From contig OW818685.1 in assembly GCA_942493245.1 (NCBI GenBank), forward strand, positions 2,294,001-2,358,000: a stretch of 64,000 bases of DNA, written 5' to 3'. Shown here in pieces: positions 44,199-52,985 of the stretch (position 1 is its first letter; each line of letters starts with the position of its first letter). This stretch comes from DAOPYU01 sp942493245. Lineage in GTDB: Bacteria > Sumerlaeota > Sumerlaeia > UBA8349. The notes below the pieces were generated by a model, which did no database searches, was not told the DNA's origin, and saw only the letters and a program-made list of their open reading frames with translations. The position numbers and the translations under genes are program-made.

Positions 44199-45149
44199 AT
44201 GGTCAAAATGCGCCGGGAACAAAAACTCTGGGACTACGACTCCGAAAAGGGAATTGTGGACTACAATAAACGCGACTTCCGCGAGTTCTGGGAAGGGCGG
44301 GCCATGGCAATGGTCCATGCGGAAGAACAGACCATCATCAGGAAACTGCTGCCGTCCACCGGCGGATGGTTTCTGGACCTCGGATGTGGATTCGGACGTC
44401 TCTTGCCCGACTATGACGCACCGGATCGAAATCTGGTTCTGGTGGATTACGCTTTGAACCATCTCGAAATGGCCGATCAGCTCTATTCGGGAAACAACAT
44501 CCATCTGGTCGCGGCGGACGCAATGGCGCTCCCCTTTCGCGAGGGCGTCTTTGATAATGGAGTTTGTGTGCGCTTCTTCCACCATGTGTCCGAACCGGAT
44601 TCCCTCTTTGCAGAACTTTCCCGTGTCTTCCGTCCCGCCGGATCGCTTCTTTTCTCGTATGTCAACAAGCGCAATCTGTTGCGTGTTCTCTTGCATGGTA
44701 GAAAAACCCTGGCTCAGGATCACCGTGAAATTGATCATCAGGTCTTCGCCTGTCACCCCCGTTATTTCGACAATCTGGTGAAACGGTTTGGATTTCAGGT
44801 GGAAACATTGAAAGGAACAGGGCTTCTTTATCAGATCACGCACAACAATACCTTTCTTAAAGGAATCTGCATGGAGAACTCTCCTCTTGCGGCCAGATTT
44901 ATGGATTTCTTCTGTCAGACAATTGATAATGGGTTAAACCCGTTCAGATTGTGCCAGATGCAATTTGCCCTCTTGAAAAGGGCGGAAAAGAACTCTGGAA
45001 CAGGTATTCCTCCCACGAAACAGTTGCGCGATATCCTGCTTTGCCCCAAATGCCGGAGTCTGGAACTGATCGAAGAACCCGAGTGTTTCATCTGCGGCGC
45101 CTGTTTGTGCCGATATCCACGAAAAGGCCGGATTGTCGATTTTCGATAG
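44199..45149 (+). CDS. SAM methyltransferase fused to a Trm112-like zinc ribbon
   Basis: This 316-aa protein joins two parts. Residues 30-250 are a class I methyltransferase with motif I FLDLGCGFGRLLPD, ADAMALPFREGVFDNGVCVRF and a PAGSLLFSYVNKRNL segment. Residues 272-316 form a compact ribbon, CPKC...CFICGAC, followed by YPRKGRIVDFR, which matches the Trm112/YcaR fold (LxCPxC... YPI-x-G-I-P). Stand-alone Trm112 activates methyltransferases, so a built-in activator is plausible. It follows the FemAB-like gene by 95 bp. The substrate is unknown. Confidence 0.8.
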   Translation: MVKMRREQKLWDYDSEKGIVDYNKRDFREFWEGRAMAMVHAEEQTIIRKLLPSTGGWFLDLGCGFGRLLPDYDAPDRNLVLVDYALNHLEMADQLYSGNNIHLVAADAMALPFREGVFDNGVCVRFFHHVSEPDSLFAELSRVFRPAGSLLFSYVNKRNLLRVLLHGRKTLAQDHREIDHQVFACHPRYFDNLVKRFGFQVETLKGTGLLYQITHNNTFLKGICMENSPLAARFMDFFCQTIDNGLNPFRLCQMQFALLKRAEKNSGTGIPPTKQLRDILLCPKCRSLELIEEPECFICGACLCRYPRKGRIVDFR

Positions 45150-45258
45150 GGTTCCGGGATGGGTATTTGCTTGACCCTGAGTAAGAAGCGTGCAATTTTC
45201 CAGATGCAAACAGAGCGCGGAAATCATCAATGCGCATTTTAATGAAATAGGAGACAGC

Positions 45259-46332
45259 ATGGCAATGGACCGATTCGAACGACTGACAGATTCTCTGAAA
45301 CGGCACGGATTGACCCAGATTCTGGTCACTTCTCCGTCCTCGATTTTCCATTTGATCGGGAAGTTCATCGAACCGGGTGAAAGAATGTTGACGCTGTATG
45401 TGAATACCTCGGGTGTCCGCCGTCTGTTTATCAATGCGCTCTTTCCACTCGAGGGGGATCTGGGAGTGGAACTCTGCATCTTCAATGACCGGGAAGATCC
45501 CCTTACGAAACTCGCGCAGACCGTCCAGCCACAGGAACCTCTGGGGATCGAGAAAACCTGGCCCTGTCATTTTCTACTCAAACTCATGGAATTGTGCCCC
45601 GGACTCGATTGCCGCAATGGCTCGCGGGTCATTGATACGGTTCGGATGATCAAGGACGCCGAAGAAATTCGATTGATGCGTCTGGCCTCGAAGATTAACG
45701 ACGAAGTGATGGGCGATCTGGTAGGACTTCTTTCCGAACAGCGTTCCGAGAAAGAATGCTGCCGTCTGATGGCCGACCTCTATGAAAAGCGTGGCGCGGC
45801 TGGGTGTTCTTTCGGCCCGCTCATCTGTTTTGGGCCCGGCGCCGCCGAACCCCACCACGAGTCTGACAATTCCAGGTTGAAGCGAGGGGACAGTGTCATC
45901 CTGGACATTGGGGGACTGGTTGATCACTACTGCTCGGACATGACCCGAAGTTTTTTCTGGCGGGAAGTGTCCGATCAGGGACGCGAGGTGTACCAGACCG
46001 TTTTCGATGCCAACCAGGCGGCCATCGCTACCATTCGCCCGGGTACGCGGTTCTGCGACATTGACGCGGCCGCCCGCAACCTGATCCGGGAACGCGGCTA
46101 CGGTGACTTCTTCACCCACCGAACCGGCCACAATATCGGGATTGACGTGCATGAATTCCCCGACGTAGGGGAAATTAACGAAATGCCCGTCGAGCCGGGC
46201 ATGGTCTTCTCGATCGAACCGGGCATTTATTTGTCCGGGGTTCTGGGGGTTCGAATCGAGGATCTGGTGCTGGTGACCGAGGATGGATGTGAGGTACTGA
46301 ACCGGTATCCGAGAGAATTGAGGGTGCTTTAA
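45259..46332 (+). CDS. M24-family metallopeptidase (Xaa-Pro aminopeptidase type)
   Basis: This 357-aa pita-bread-fold peptidase cleaves N-terminal residues from peptides, often before proline. Dinuclear metal ligands are visible: the two Asp in LDIGGLVDHYCSDMTRSF, His in HRTGHNIGIDVHE, Glu in MVFSIEPGIY and Glu in VRIEDLVLV. The N-terminal creatinase-like domain spans about 1-125. No signal peptide is present. ATG 45259 has AGGAG five bases upstream; the frame opens at 45190. It could be independent of the ATP-grasp run, 109 bp upstream of it, or process its peptide product. It is convergent with mntP. Confidence 0.9.
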   Translation: MAMDRFERLTDSLKRHGLTQILVTSPSSIFHLIGKFIEPGERMLTLYVNTSGVRRLFINALFPLEGDLGVELCIFNDREDPLTKLAQTVQPQEPLGIEKTWPCHFLLKLMELCPGLDCRNGSRVIDTVRMIKDAEEIRLMRLASKINDEVMGDLVGLLSEQRSEKECCRLMADLYEKRGAAGCSFGPLICFGPGAAEPHHESDNSRLKRGDSVILDIGGLVDHYCSDMTRSFFWREVSDQGREVYQTVFDANQAAIATIRPGTRFCDIDAAARNLIRERGYGDFFTHRTGHNIGIDVHEFPDVGEINEMPVEPGMVFSIEPGIYLSGVLGVRIEDLVLVTEDGCEVLNRYPRELRVL

Positions 46333-46344
46333 CCTTGGCTGTGG

Positions 46345-46926
46345 TCAAGTGGCGACGCTCACTAAACTTCCAATCAGGATTTTAAGGCCGATTCCGATCA
46401 GGATGACCCCGCCGAGGATTTCCATTCCCTTGCCGAAACGGGCGCCTACCCGGCTGCCCAGAAGCATGCCGACTGTGGTCAGGGTTCCGGTAATCAGGCC
46501 GATCACGAGCGCGGGCTGGTAAATCGCTTCTCCCAACATGGCCAGACTGAGTCCGACCGCCAGGGCGTCTATACTGGTTGCCAACGAGAGCATGACGAGC
46601 GACCAGCCTCGAGTGGGGTCTGGGCGCACGGCGTTTTCTTCATCTTCCTCGCCCCCCCAGACGGCCTCATAGATAGCCTTTCCTCCCACAAACGTCAATA
46701 AACCGAAAGCCAGCCAGTGATCCCAGGCGGCCACGAGATCCACAGCCATACGCCCCAGATTCCACCCGATCACGGGCATCAGAGCCTGAAAGAGACCAAA
46801 GTGGAAACCGAAACGGAAGATCTGACGTTTCGAGACCCGCTGGAGGGAAATGCTGCAGGCAACCGCCACGGCAAACGCGTCCATGGAAAGTCCCACAGCG
46901 ATCAAAATCAACTCATAATAGTTCAA
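46345..46926 (-). CDS. mntP: Manganese efflux pump MntP
   Basis: This six-helix inner-membrane protein of the MntP family exports Mn2+. The 193-aa form has the duplicated acidic helix motifs SMDAFAVAVA near residues 14-23 and SIDALAVGLSLA in the second half. A charged cytoplasmic loop (GGEEDEENAVRPD) sits between. A TTG start at 46926 gives the usual length and a family-like N-terminus (LNYYELILIAVGL); a GTG at 46953 opens the frame. A yybP-ykoY Mn riboswitch was looked for upstream but not convincingly found. Confidence 0.9.
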   Translation of the reverse strand: MNYYELILIAVGLSMDAFAVAVACSISLQRVSKRQIFRFGFHFGLFQALMPVIGWNLGRMAVDLVAAWDHWLAFGLLTFVGGKAIYEAVWGGEEDEENAVRPDPTRGWSLVMLSLATSIDALAVGLSLAMLGEAIYQPALVIGLITGTLTTVGMLLGSRVGARFGKGMEILGGVILIGIGLKILIGSLVSVAT

Positions 46927-47212
46927 GATCCTCAGCCTTTCAATGCGGGGCACACCACCGGATCGGAATCAGGCCGGACGACTTCTGCTCCCGTCCGAAA
47001 TGCGCTTATATCAGAAAGGATAAAAGGCGGCAATTCCTATCCCTATCTTGAGTTTTTTATGGCCGGGTGCTATGAATGATTAAAGGAAGGAATCTGCTGT
47101 TGCGGGATTCCACCCTTACGATCTCCTGAAACAGAAACCGGATGTTGAAAACGCGCATTCGGTGACGGTTGTCATACAAGGACTACTTCTTCAAAAGAAA
47201 GGCCTGATACTC

Positions 47213-48259
47213 ATGAAATCCATGGTCTTGACGGGGATCCGTCAGATGGCAATGATCGAAACACCGGAACCGCGAATCGAACACGGCAACGAGGTGCTGT
47301 TGCGGCTGGAATCTGTGGGGGTCTGCGGGTCCGATGTCCACTATTACGAAACCGGCCGCATCGGTAGTCAGGTGGTTCAGTATCCCTTCCGGGTGGGTCA
47401 TGAGTGCGCCGCGGTTCTGGAAGCCGTCGGTTCGGCGGTCACCCGCCTGCGCGTTGGGGATCGGGTGGCGGTGGATCCGGCCATGTCCTGCTGGCAATGT
47501 GATCAGTGCCTGGCTGGGCGTCCCCATACGTGCCGCAAACTCCGTTTCCTCGGGTGCCCGGGGCAATCCGAAGGCTGTCTGGCCGAGAAAATCGTCATGC
47601 CGGAAGAGTCGTGTTTCCTGTTGGACCCCAGCATGACGTTTGAACAGGGAGCGCTCTCGGAACCTCTGGCCATCGGGTACTATGCGGTGAAGCAGTCGGT
47701 TCCGATGACCGGAGCGCGGGTCGGGATTTTGGGCGCTGGCCCCATCGGCCTGAGTGTGCTGTTGTGCGCGCGGGAAAAAGGCGCCTCGGCTGTCTATATG
47801 ACTGAGAAAATTCCCGAGCGCGTGGAAATGGCGCGCCGGGCGGGCGCCACGTGGGCCGGGAATCCCGCCGAGACGGACATGGTTCAGGAAATCAAAACCC
47901 GCGAGCCGTTGTTGCTCGATGCGGTTTTCGAGTGCGCCGGTCAACAGGAAACGGTGGACCAGGCCTTCGAGGTTCTGAAACCGGGGGGTAAACTGATGTT
48001 GATCGGGATTCCCCGTGAGGACCGTCTGTCGTTCTCCATAGACCTGGGACGTCGCAAGGAAATCTGCATCCAGAACGTGCGGCGACAGAACGAATGCGTT
48101 CAGGCCACGCTGGATGCAATGGCGGGCAGACGGCTCGACGCGGACTTCATGGTTACCCATCGCTTCCCGTTTGAGCGCACCCAGGAGGCTTTCAACCTGG
48201 TGGCCGACTACCGGGATGGCGTCGTGAAGGCCATGATCCATTTCGGAGACAAAAAGTAA
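47213..48259 (+). CDS. Zinc-dependent sorbitol/xylitol-type polyol dehydrogenase
   Basis: This 348-aa cytoplasmic MDR enzyme probably oxidises polyols with NAD+ (L-iditol 2-dehydrogenase branch). Catalytic zinc ligands are the Cys of SVGVCGSDVHYYE and the HE pair of RVGHECAAVLE. The structural zinc Cys set is present as CWQCDQCLAGRPHTC. The nucleotide motif is GILGAGPIGLSVLLCA. ATG 47213 follows GAAAGG by eleven bases; the frame opens at 47162. It is 24 bp before the hydrolase gene, so the two may be co-transcribed. No sugar transporter is near. Confidence 0.9.
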   Translation: MKSMVLTGIRQMAMIETPEPRIEHGNEVLLRLESVGVCGSDVHYYETGRIGSQVVQYPFRVGHECAAVLEAVGSAVTRLRVGDRVAVDPAMSCWQCDQCLAGRPHTCRKLRFLGCPGQSEGCLAEKIVMPEESCFLLDPSMTFEQGALSEPLAIGYYAVKQSVPMTGARVGILGAGPIGLSVLLCAREKGASAVYMTEKIPERVEMARRAGATWAGNPAETDMVQEIKTREPLLLDAVFECAGQQETVDQAFEVLKPGGKLMLIGIPREDRLSFSIDLGRRKEICIQNVRRQNECVQATLDAMAGRRLDADFMVTHRFPFERTQEAFNLVADYRDGVVKAMIHFGDKK

Positions 48260-48283
48260 GCATCACGGGAAAGATCAAACTCC

Positions 48284-49171
48284 ATGCGGCGGAAACTCTA
48301 TTCCATGTTCACCATCCTGATTCTTAGCCTTGTGGGAGTTTACATCGCAGCCTGCGCGATATTGTACTTCAATCAAGACGCCTATCTCTACAAACCCAGT
48401 CAGGTCGTTTTGCAAACGCCCGCCATTCTTGGCTTGACCTATGAAGACGTGAGCCTGAAATCTTCAAATGAAACCAGCCTTGCTGCGTGGTACATTCCAA
48501 CCCCAGACGCCTGCGCGACGATTCTCTTCTGTCATGGCAACGGTGGAAACCTGTGCGATCTGGGGACGATCGAGTTTTTCCACAAACTCAATCTGAATGT
48601 TTTTATTTTCGACTACCAGGGGTATGGAACCAGTGAAGGAAAGCCGTCAGAAGCCAACACCTATGCGGACGCCGAAGCGGCTTGGCGGTTCCTGACGGAA
48701 AAGAAACAAATTCCCCCGCAGGAGATTGTAATTCTAGGCCGATCGATGGGTGGAGCAATAGGCGCCTGGCTGGCGCAACAACATAAACCTGCGGCCTTGA
48801 TACTGGAAGGCGCGTTCGTTTCGCTCAATGAAATAGCCTCCGAGGTTTTCCCCTGTCTTCCCACCCGTCTCCTCACCCGGTATTCATATGCAACGGGGGA
48901 ATCTCTCCAGAAACTCGACTGCCCGGTTTTGATCGCCCACAGTCACTCGGATGGAGTAATTTCTTACCGCCACGGTCAGGAACTCTTTGAAAAATTCGCA
49001 CGGGAACCAAAAATCTTTCTGGAATTGAAGGGGGCCCATTGCGATGGGTATGAGGTTTCTGGGCCGGAATACACCCAGGCGGTCGAGGATCTACTCCAGA
49101 TAGCCTTGAAAAAACAAACAACACCCAGCATCGCTTCTCAGGGAGTCGTGACGGCAGGCTCAGAGATATAA
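48284..49171 (+). CDS. Membrane-anchored alpha/beta hydrolase (BEM46/YfhR type)
   Basis: This 295-aa protein has an N-terminal transmembrane anchor (about 8-29, ILILSLVGVYIAACAILYF) and an alpha/beta-hydrolase domain with an oxyanion motif FCHGNGGNL. The catalytic Ser lies in ILGRSMGGAIG, Asp in SHSDGVISY and His in KGAHCDGY. This matches the BEM46/YfhR group of serine hydrolases of unknown physiological substrate. ATG 48284 or 48305 could be the start. It is convergent with the FHA-GGDEF gene, 16 bp away. Confidence 0.85.
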   Translation: MRRKLYSMFTILILSLVGVYIAACAILYFNQDAYLYKPSQVVLQTPAILGLTYEDVSLKSSNETSLAAWYIPTPDACATILFCHGNGGNLCDLGTIEFFHKLNLNVFIFDYQGYGTSEGKPSEANTYADAEAAWRFLTEKKQIPPQEIVILGRSMGGAIGAWLAQQHKPAALILEGAFVSLNEIASEVFPCLPTRLLTRYSYATGESLQKLDCPVLIAHSHSDGVISYRHGQELFEKFAREPKIFLELKGAHCDGYEVSGPEYTQAVEDLLQIALKKQTTPSIASQGVVTAGSEI

Positions 49172-49187
49172 CAGTCCGAAAACGTAC

Positions 49188-50141
49188 TCAGGATGGGTAT
49201 TCGGCGCTGGCGCCAAAGATGGCAACACCGTTCGGCGCATTCTGTTGGGCGCGCTTCAGTGCGATCTCGGCGTGGTTCAGAAAAGAATCCAGATCCAGAG
49301 AGCGATCCCAGACCGTCACGCCGATATTGAGTTTGAGATTAAAGGAATCGTTGCCAAAGTGGAACGCGTGCTTTTCGAGATTCAGACAAACTCGAAGGGC
49401 CGTGGCCTCAGCGCCCGCGCGATCCGTCTCGGGCAACAAGACGTAGATCGTATCGTTCTCGTTGCGCGAGGCTTCATCTGCCGGGCGCAGAAAGTTTTCC
49501 AGGAATTCACCCAACTGGCGTAGCACTTCCTCTTTAATATCGCGCCCCTGCGCATTCGCCAGAAACACCGAGTCTGCATCTATATCTACCAGTAGAAGCG
49601 ACAAGGGACGGTCATGCCGGGCCGCCCGCGCAATTTCCCGATCCATCGTTTCGCGGAAAAGCCGCCGGTTCAACAATCCCGTCACCGTGTCACGGGTGGC
49701 CATTTCTTCAAGTTTTCGGTCCAGCGTGCTCTCTTCACTGTCCAGCAGAAAGAAAGCAAACACGCTCTTGCCGATCTGCACGCGGTCTTTATCATGCAGA
49801 AGAGCGCCCTCGTTGGGCACATGCTGACCGTTGACAAACGTGCCACTCGTGATGCCGCAGTCGTAGAGGCGCATCTGCGGCGTTTCGTCTTTTCGTTCAA
49901 AATTCGTATAAATGACATTCGCGTGGCGTCTGGCCGTCTTGCTGTCGTTGATCAGAATATCCGCGTTCATGTCGCGGCCAATCGTGACAATCTTTTTATC
50001 CAGATTGAACCGCTGCCGCCGCAAAGGCCCCTGCAACCCCATGAGGATACCGTGGTAACGACCACGCACAACGTCGCCGGAATCCAGCAGGGCCGCCTGT
50101 TCGAGAATCCGTTGGGGATCGGTGGGGGGATTGAGTTCCAT
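49188..50141 (-). CDS. FHA domain protein with degenerate GGDEF domain
   Basis: This 317-aa cytoplasmic protein has an FHA phosphothreonine-binding domain near residues 45-130 (IGRDMNADILI, SKTARRHA, SGTFVNGQ) and a GGDEF-fold domain near 145-305. The GGDEF domain keeps DTVTGLLNRRLF and VLLPETDRAGAEA. The catalytic motif is replaced by NENDT (about 227-231), and the substrate segment reads DIDADSVFL in place of DIDxFKxxND. It should therefore not make c-di-GMP and may be a phosphoprotein-reading scaffold. ATG 50141 was chosen; TTG 50162 opens the frame. Confidence 0.83.
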   Translation of the reverse strand: MELNPPTDPQRILEQAALLDSGDVVRGRYHGILMGLQGPLRRQRFNLDKKIVTIGRDMNADILINDSKTARRHANVIYTNFERKDETPQMRLYDCGITSGTFVNGQHVPNEGALLHDKDRVQIGKSVFAFFLLDSEESTLDRKLEEMATRDTVTGLLNRRLFRETMDREIARAARHDRPLSLLLVDIDADSVFLANAQGRDIKEEVLRQLGEFLENFLRPADEASRNENDTIYVLLPETDRAGAEATALRVCLNLEKHAFHFGNDSFNLKLNIGVTVWDRSLDLDSFLNHAEIALKRAQQNAPNGVAIFGASAEYPS

Positions 50142-50419
50142 AGCAATCCTGGCCTCTGACAATACCTGTTAGTACAAATTCCCACGCTTTCCTCTCTCAT
50201 TTTCCCGTTCCGATTTGAGAGAGAAAATACAAACTGCCACCTTCAATTCTATGCGACTTATAGATCCGGCGCAAGATCAAAACGATCAAAACGATTCATT
50301 CCCATTGATTTATGAACCTGCGAAAACCGCAGTTGAGGATGGAGAATGAACCTTTTCCCTGATTTTACTGGGTGAAAATGGTTTTGTTTTTCACCTTTCG
50401 GGTGGGGTTTGTCTTGCTG

Positions 50420-50439
50420 CGCCAATCGGGAGATTGGCG
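50420..50439. repeat. Hairpin CGCCAATC/GATTGGCG
   Basis: These perfect 8-bp arms with a GGGA loop lie 38 bp before REP-like copy B, inside the gene-free 50142-50592 interval. Together they make this gap a cluster of small palindromes, like the one at 28411-28579. Confidence 0.6.
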
Positions 50440-50476
50440 TTCCCAGTGGGAAGAATTCTTCGGAAATGGCAGTTCC

Positions 50477-50515
50477 CGGGAGAGCGGACGTCCTCGTCCG
50501 CCTGAAAGAAAAGCC
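50477..50515. repeat. REP-like palindromic repeat, copy B
   Basis: Stem GCGGACG-TCCT-CGTCCGC is followed by the tail GCCTGAAAGAAAAGCCG. The flanks match copy A at 28411-28449, while both stem arms differ in a compensating way. It lies between the FHA-GGDEF gene and tRNA-Sec. Confidence 0.7.
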
Positions 50516-50592
50516 GCGCAGGCAGCAGTTCGTCCTATGACGGCAAACCCCAGCATTCCCTACCCAGTGATTTTTTGAAATTTCCAAGGAAT

Positions 50593-50686
50593 TGGCGGAG
50601 GTGAATGGGAGTCGAACCCACCCGCCGCCGTTAAGCGGCACAACGGTTTTGAAGACCGCAGGAGCCACCGGGCCCCAGTCACCTCC
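50593..50686 (-). tRNA. selC: tRNA-Sec (selenocysteine, anticodon UCA)
   Basis: The reverse complement has an 8-bp acceptor (GGAGGTGA/TCACCTCC), a 6-bp D stem, anticodon loop CTTCAAA (TCA), a long variable arm, a T-loop GTTCGAC and an encoded CCA at 50593-50595. The 94-nt length and extended stems are diagnostic of bacterial tRNA-Sec. No selA, selB or selD is in the window, and no in-frame UGA selenoprotein was recognised. Confidence 0.95.
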
Positions 50687-50762
50687 ACACACGCGGGCAT
50701 TCTCTATCAGAATCTGAAAAAAACGCAACCGCTTTCTGAAAGAGTACGCACTCGAAATAAAG

Positions 50763-50799
50763 AATCCGCCTGAAGAGGCTGTCCCTCGTCAGGCGGATT
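50763..50799 (-). terminator. Terminator-like hairpin after the PKD-repeat gene
   Basis: AATCCGCCTGA and TCAGGCGGATT are perfectly complementary around a 15-nt loop, 32 bp past the stop at 50832. On the minus strand the stem is followed by CTTTATTTC, an interrupted U-tract. Confidence 0.65.
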
Positions 50800-50831
50800 T
50801 CTCCAAAATTTTCTGAGGCACAAACAGAACC

Positions 50832-52355
50832 TCACTCGTCCGTCGGAGCATACTGCCCACGCGGGGTGACCACGACCTGCACGTCATCGGTACTGGTGTA
50901 GTTGCCGTCCGAGACGGTCACCCGGAAGACCAGGATGCTGTCCTGATCCACTTGCGGCGCAGTAAAAGAAGCCTTGGCACTGGTGTTGTTGCGCAACGTC
51001 ACTGTCAGACCGGACATCTGCGTCCATTCGAACGTGACAGGATCGCCATCCGGGTCGTAAGACTTACTGGCATCCAGTATGACCTTCGACGTCCGTTTGG
51101 CCTTCAGGTCCGGTCCCGCATTTGCCACGGGCGCACGGTTCCCCACGTTCTCGACCCGTACGACCACCCGTGCCGCCACCGCCGAGCGATTCAGATCATT
51201 GTCCCAGACAAAGAGTTCAAAAGTCATTGTGGTCGGTTCGTCCACCGCCGGCACAATAAAGGTGGTGATGGAACTGTTCTCGTCGGAGAACTTCACCGGG
51301 ACCGGGCTGCCCTGAGTCTGAAGCCACAGATAACCCACCACCTGCCCGTCGGGATCCCACGAGGTCGAACCATCCAGCGTAACGATATCCCCCGGATGCA
51401 CCACTTGCTGTTCCACTTCGGCGGCCACAGCCACGGGCCACTCGGAATGCACCTTGATATTGACTCGGTCCACCGTCTCGAACCCGTGCGCATCCCACAC
51501 ATAGAGGTCGAACACCAGGGTGGTGAGTTTGTTCACCTTCGGCGCCACAATGGTGGTCTGCGAACTGGCATCGTCCAGAATCTGAACCACCGGACCACTC
51601 TTCTGCAACCAGAAGAAGGCTGCGATAGGATCGCGGGTCGGCTTGGATTGCGTACCATCGATCGTCACCGTCTGCCCCACGCTGACATCCTGATCGGGTC
51701 CGGCATTCGCAATGGCTCCCGGTACAATCGCTCGGGCTGTCACACCGGGAACAGCGCAACGCACATTGTCCTGATCCCACACAAACAGTTGGAAGGTCAG
51801 AGTCGTCATGGAATCGGTCAGCGGGGAGACGAAGGTCGTAACCGAGCTGGTCTCGTCGGCCAGAACCACCTCCGGTCCGCTTGTTTGCATCCACAAATAG
51901 GCCGATAGGGTACCGCCCGGATTCAGAGACTGTGACCCATCGAGGGTAACGGTTGTCTCAACGCTGATCTTTTCATTGGGGCCAGCGTTGGCCACAAGAT
52001 TGTCGTTGGTTGGGGGCGTCTCGGCTGGCACCGAAATGGAAGCCAGATTGGAAAAATTCGATTCATTCGCAAACGTGTCAACGGCTGTGACCTTATAATA
52101 GTAGATATTGCCAGATTGGACATTGGGATCCTGATAAGTGGAAACACGGATGCCGGTTGCGTTGATTTTCAAAAAAGGACCGGCTGAGGAAGAAGCGCGA
52201 TAAATGTTGTAGTAGTCCATGTCTGGTTCATCGTTATCATCCCAGTCCAAGGCCACACTTTGTGTGGCCGCTCCCACGAAACTAGCCAGACTGGTTCCCA
52301 TCAAGAACAACAAAACGGCCAGAGCACTCCGCGTTTTTTCAAGCCTGAAAATCAT
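50832..52355 (-). CDS. Exported protein with Fn3 module and four PKD-type repeats
   Basis: This 507-aa protein has a signal peptide (about 1-30, SALAVLLFLMGTSLASFVGA) and a fibronectin-III module near 33-115 (SVALDWDDNDEPDMDYYNIY). Four PKD-like Ig-fold repeats follow, each beginning with an AGPD-type motif (VANAGPNEKISV; IANAGPDQDVSV; a divergent third; VANAGPDLKAK) and containing VTLDGSxS. Such repeats form extended rods on cell surfaces or in adhesins. No anchor or enzymatic domain is seen. ATG 52355 follows GGAGG by 11 bases; the frame opens at 52418. Its Fn3 module resembles the first module of the protein at 54376. Confidence 0.85.
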   Translation of the reverse strand: MIFRLEKTRSALAVLLFLMGTSLASFVGAATQSVALDWDDNDEPDMDYYNIYRASSSAGPFLKINATGIRVSTYQDPNVQSGNIYYYKVTAVDTFANESNFSNLASISVPAETPPTNDNLVANAGPNEKISVETTVTLDGSQSLNPGGTLSAYLWMQTSGPEVVLADETSSVTTFVSPLTDSMTTLTFQLFVWDQDNVRCAVPGVTARAIVPGAIANAGPDQDVSVGQTVTIDGTQSKPTRDPIAAFFWLQKSGPVVQILDDASSQTTIVAPKVNKLTTLVFDLYVWDAHGFETVDRVNIKVHSEWPVAVAAEVEQQVVHPGDIVTLDGSTSWDPDGQVVGYLWLQTQGSPVPVKFSDENSSITTFIVPAVDEPTTMTFELFVWDNDLNRSAVAARVVVRVENVGNRAPVANAGPDLKAKRTSKVILDASKSYDPDGDPVTFEWTQMSGLTVTLRNNTSAKASFTAPQVDQDSILVFRVTVSDGNYTSTDDVQVVVTPRGQYAPTDE

Positions 52356-52985
52356 TTCTCGTAGATCCTCCAAGAAAAAGGCTGATGGCTGCACCCGCAC
52401 CCGGACCCTTGACCGCAACTATCGCAACAACAGGAAGTGTTTTGCCTTTTCAGGACAACCAGAGGAGTTCTGGTCGGTGTTCACACTCCGCCGCCGGCTC
52501 GGCTCTTCTTTCTTTTGCAGTATCCATGCCAACGGAGAAATTTTCACTAACATGACAAAAATCAGCATTTTAAGATTAAATGAACGCGATTCTTGTGGAA
52601 ACAATCGAACAGGATTTCGGGATTGCGCCTGTTCTTTCCCATTTTCGAGAATAATCGATCTCGATTTTAAGACTCGCCCTGCACCACTGGAATGCCCCAC
52701 TACTCTGAGACCCAACCGCCCTTCTGCGCTCTGACGGTTCTACTCATCCAAACACCTCCTCTCATAATTAGCAAGAGTTGTGTCAAAAAAAGATTCGGCC
52801 CATTTTCCTTTCACCCGGCAGAATTTGCCGAAAACTTTCAAAAAGATCCCAAAATTCGAGGTTCTCTTCTGGTGGAAAACCGCGCTTTCTCCTTCTCACC
52901 GTCATCAGCCGGTATGCCAGAATTGAGGAATAATCATTTCTGGGTACTATTATTCAGTTTTGAACTCCCGACAAGCGATAGAACT
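52356..52985. other. Gene-free region upstream of the PKD-repeat gene
   Basis: These 630 bp contain no frame with a ribosome binding site or family match on either strand. They lie between two minus-strand genes and should carry the PKD gene's promoter. A known riboswitch class was looked for (c-di-GMP type in particular) and not seen. Confidence 0.5.

Noticed and set aside
46927..47212. Possible yybP-ykoY manganese riboswitch upstream of mntP
   Set aside because: A GGGAGCAG-like stretch is present, but the conserved core and stem arrangement could not be assembled; an Rfam search would decide.
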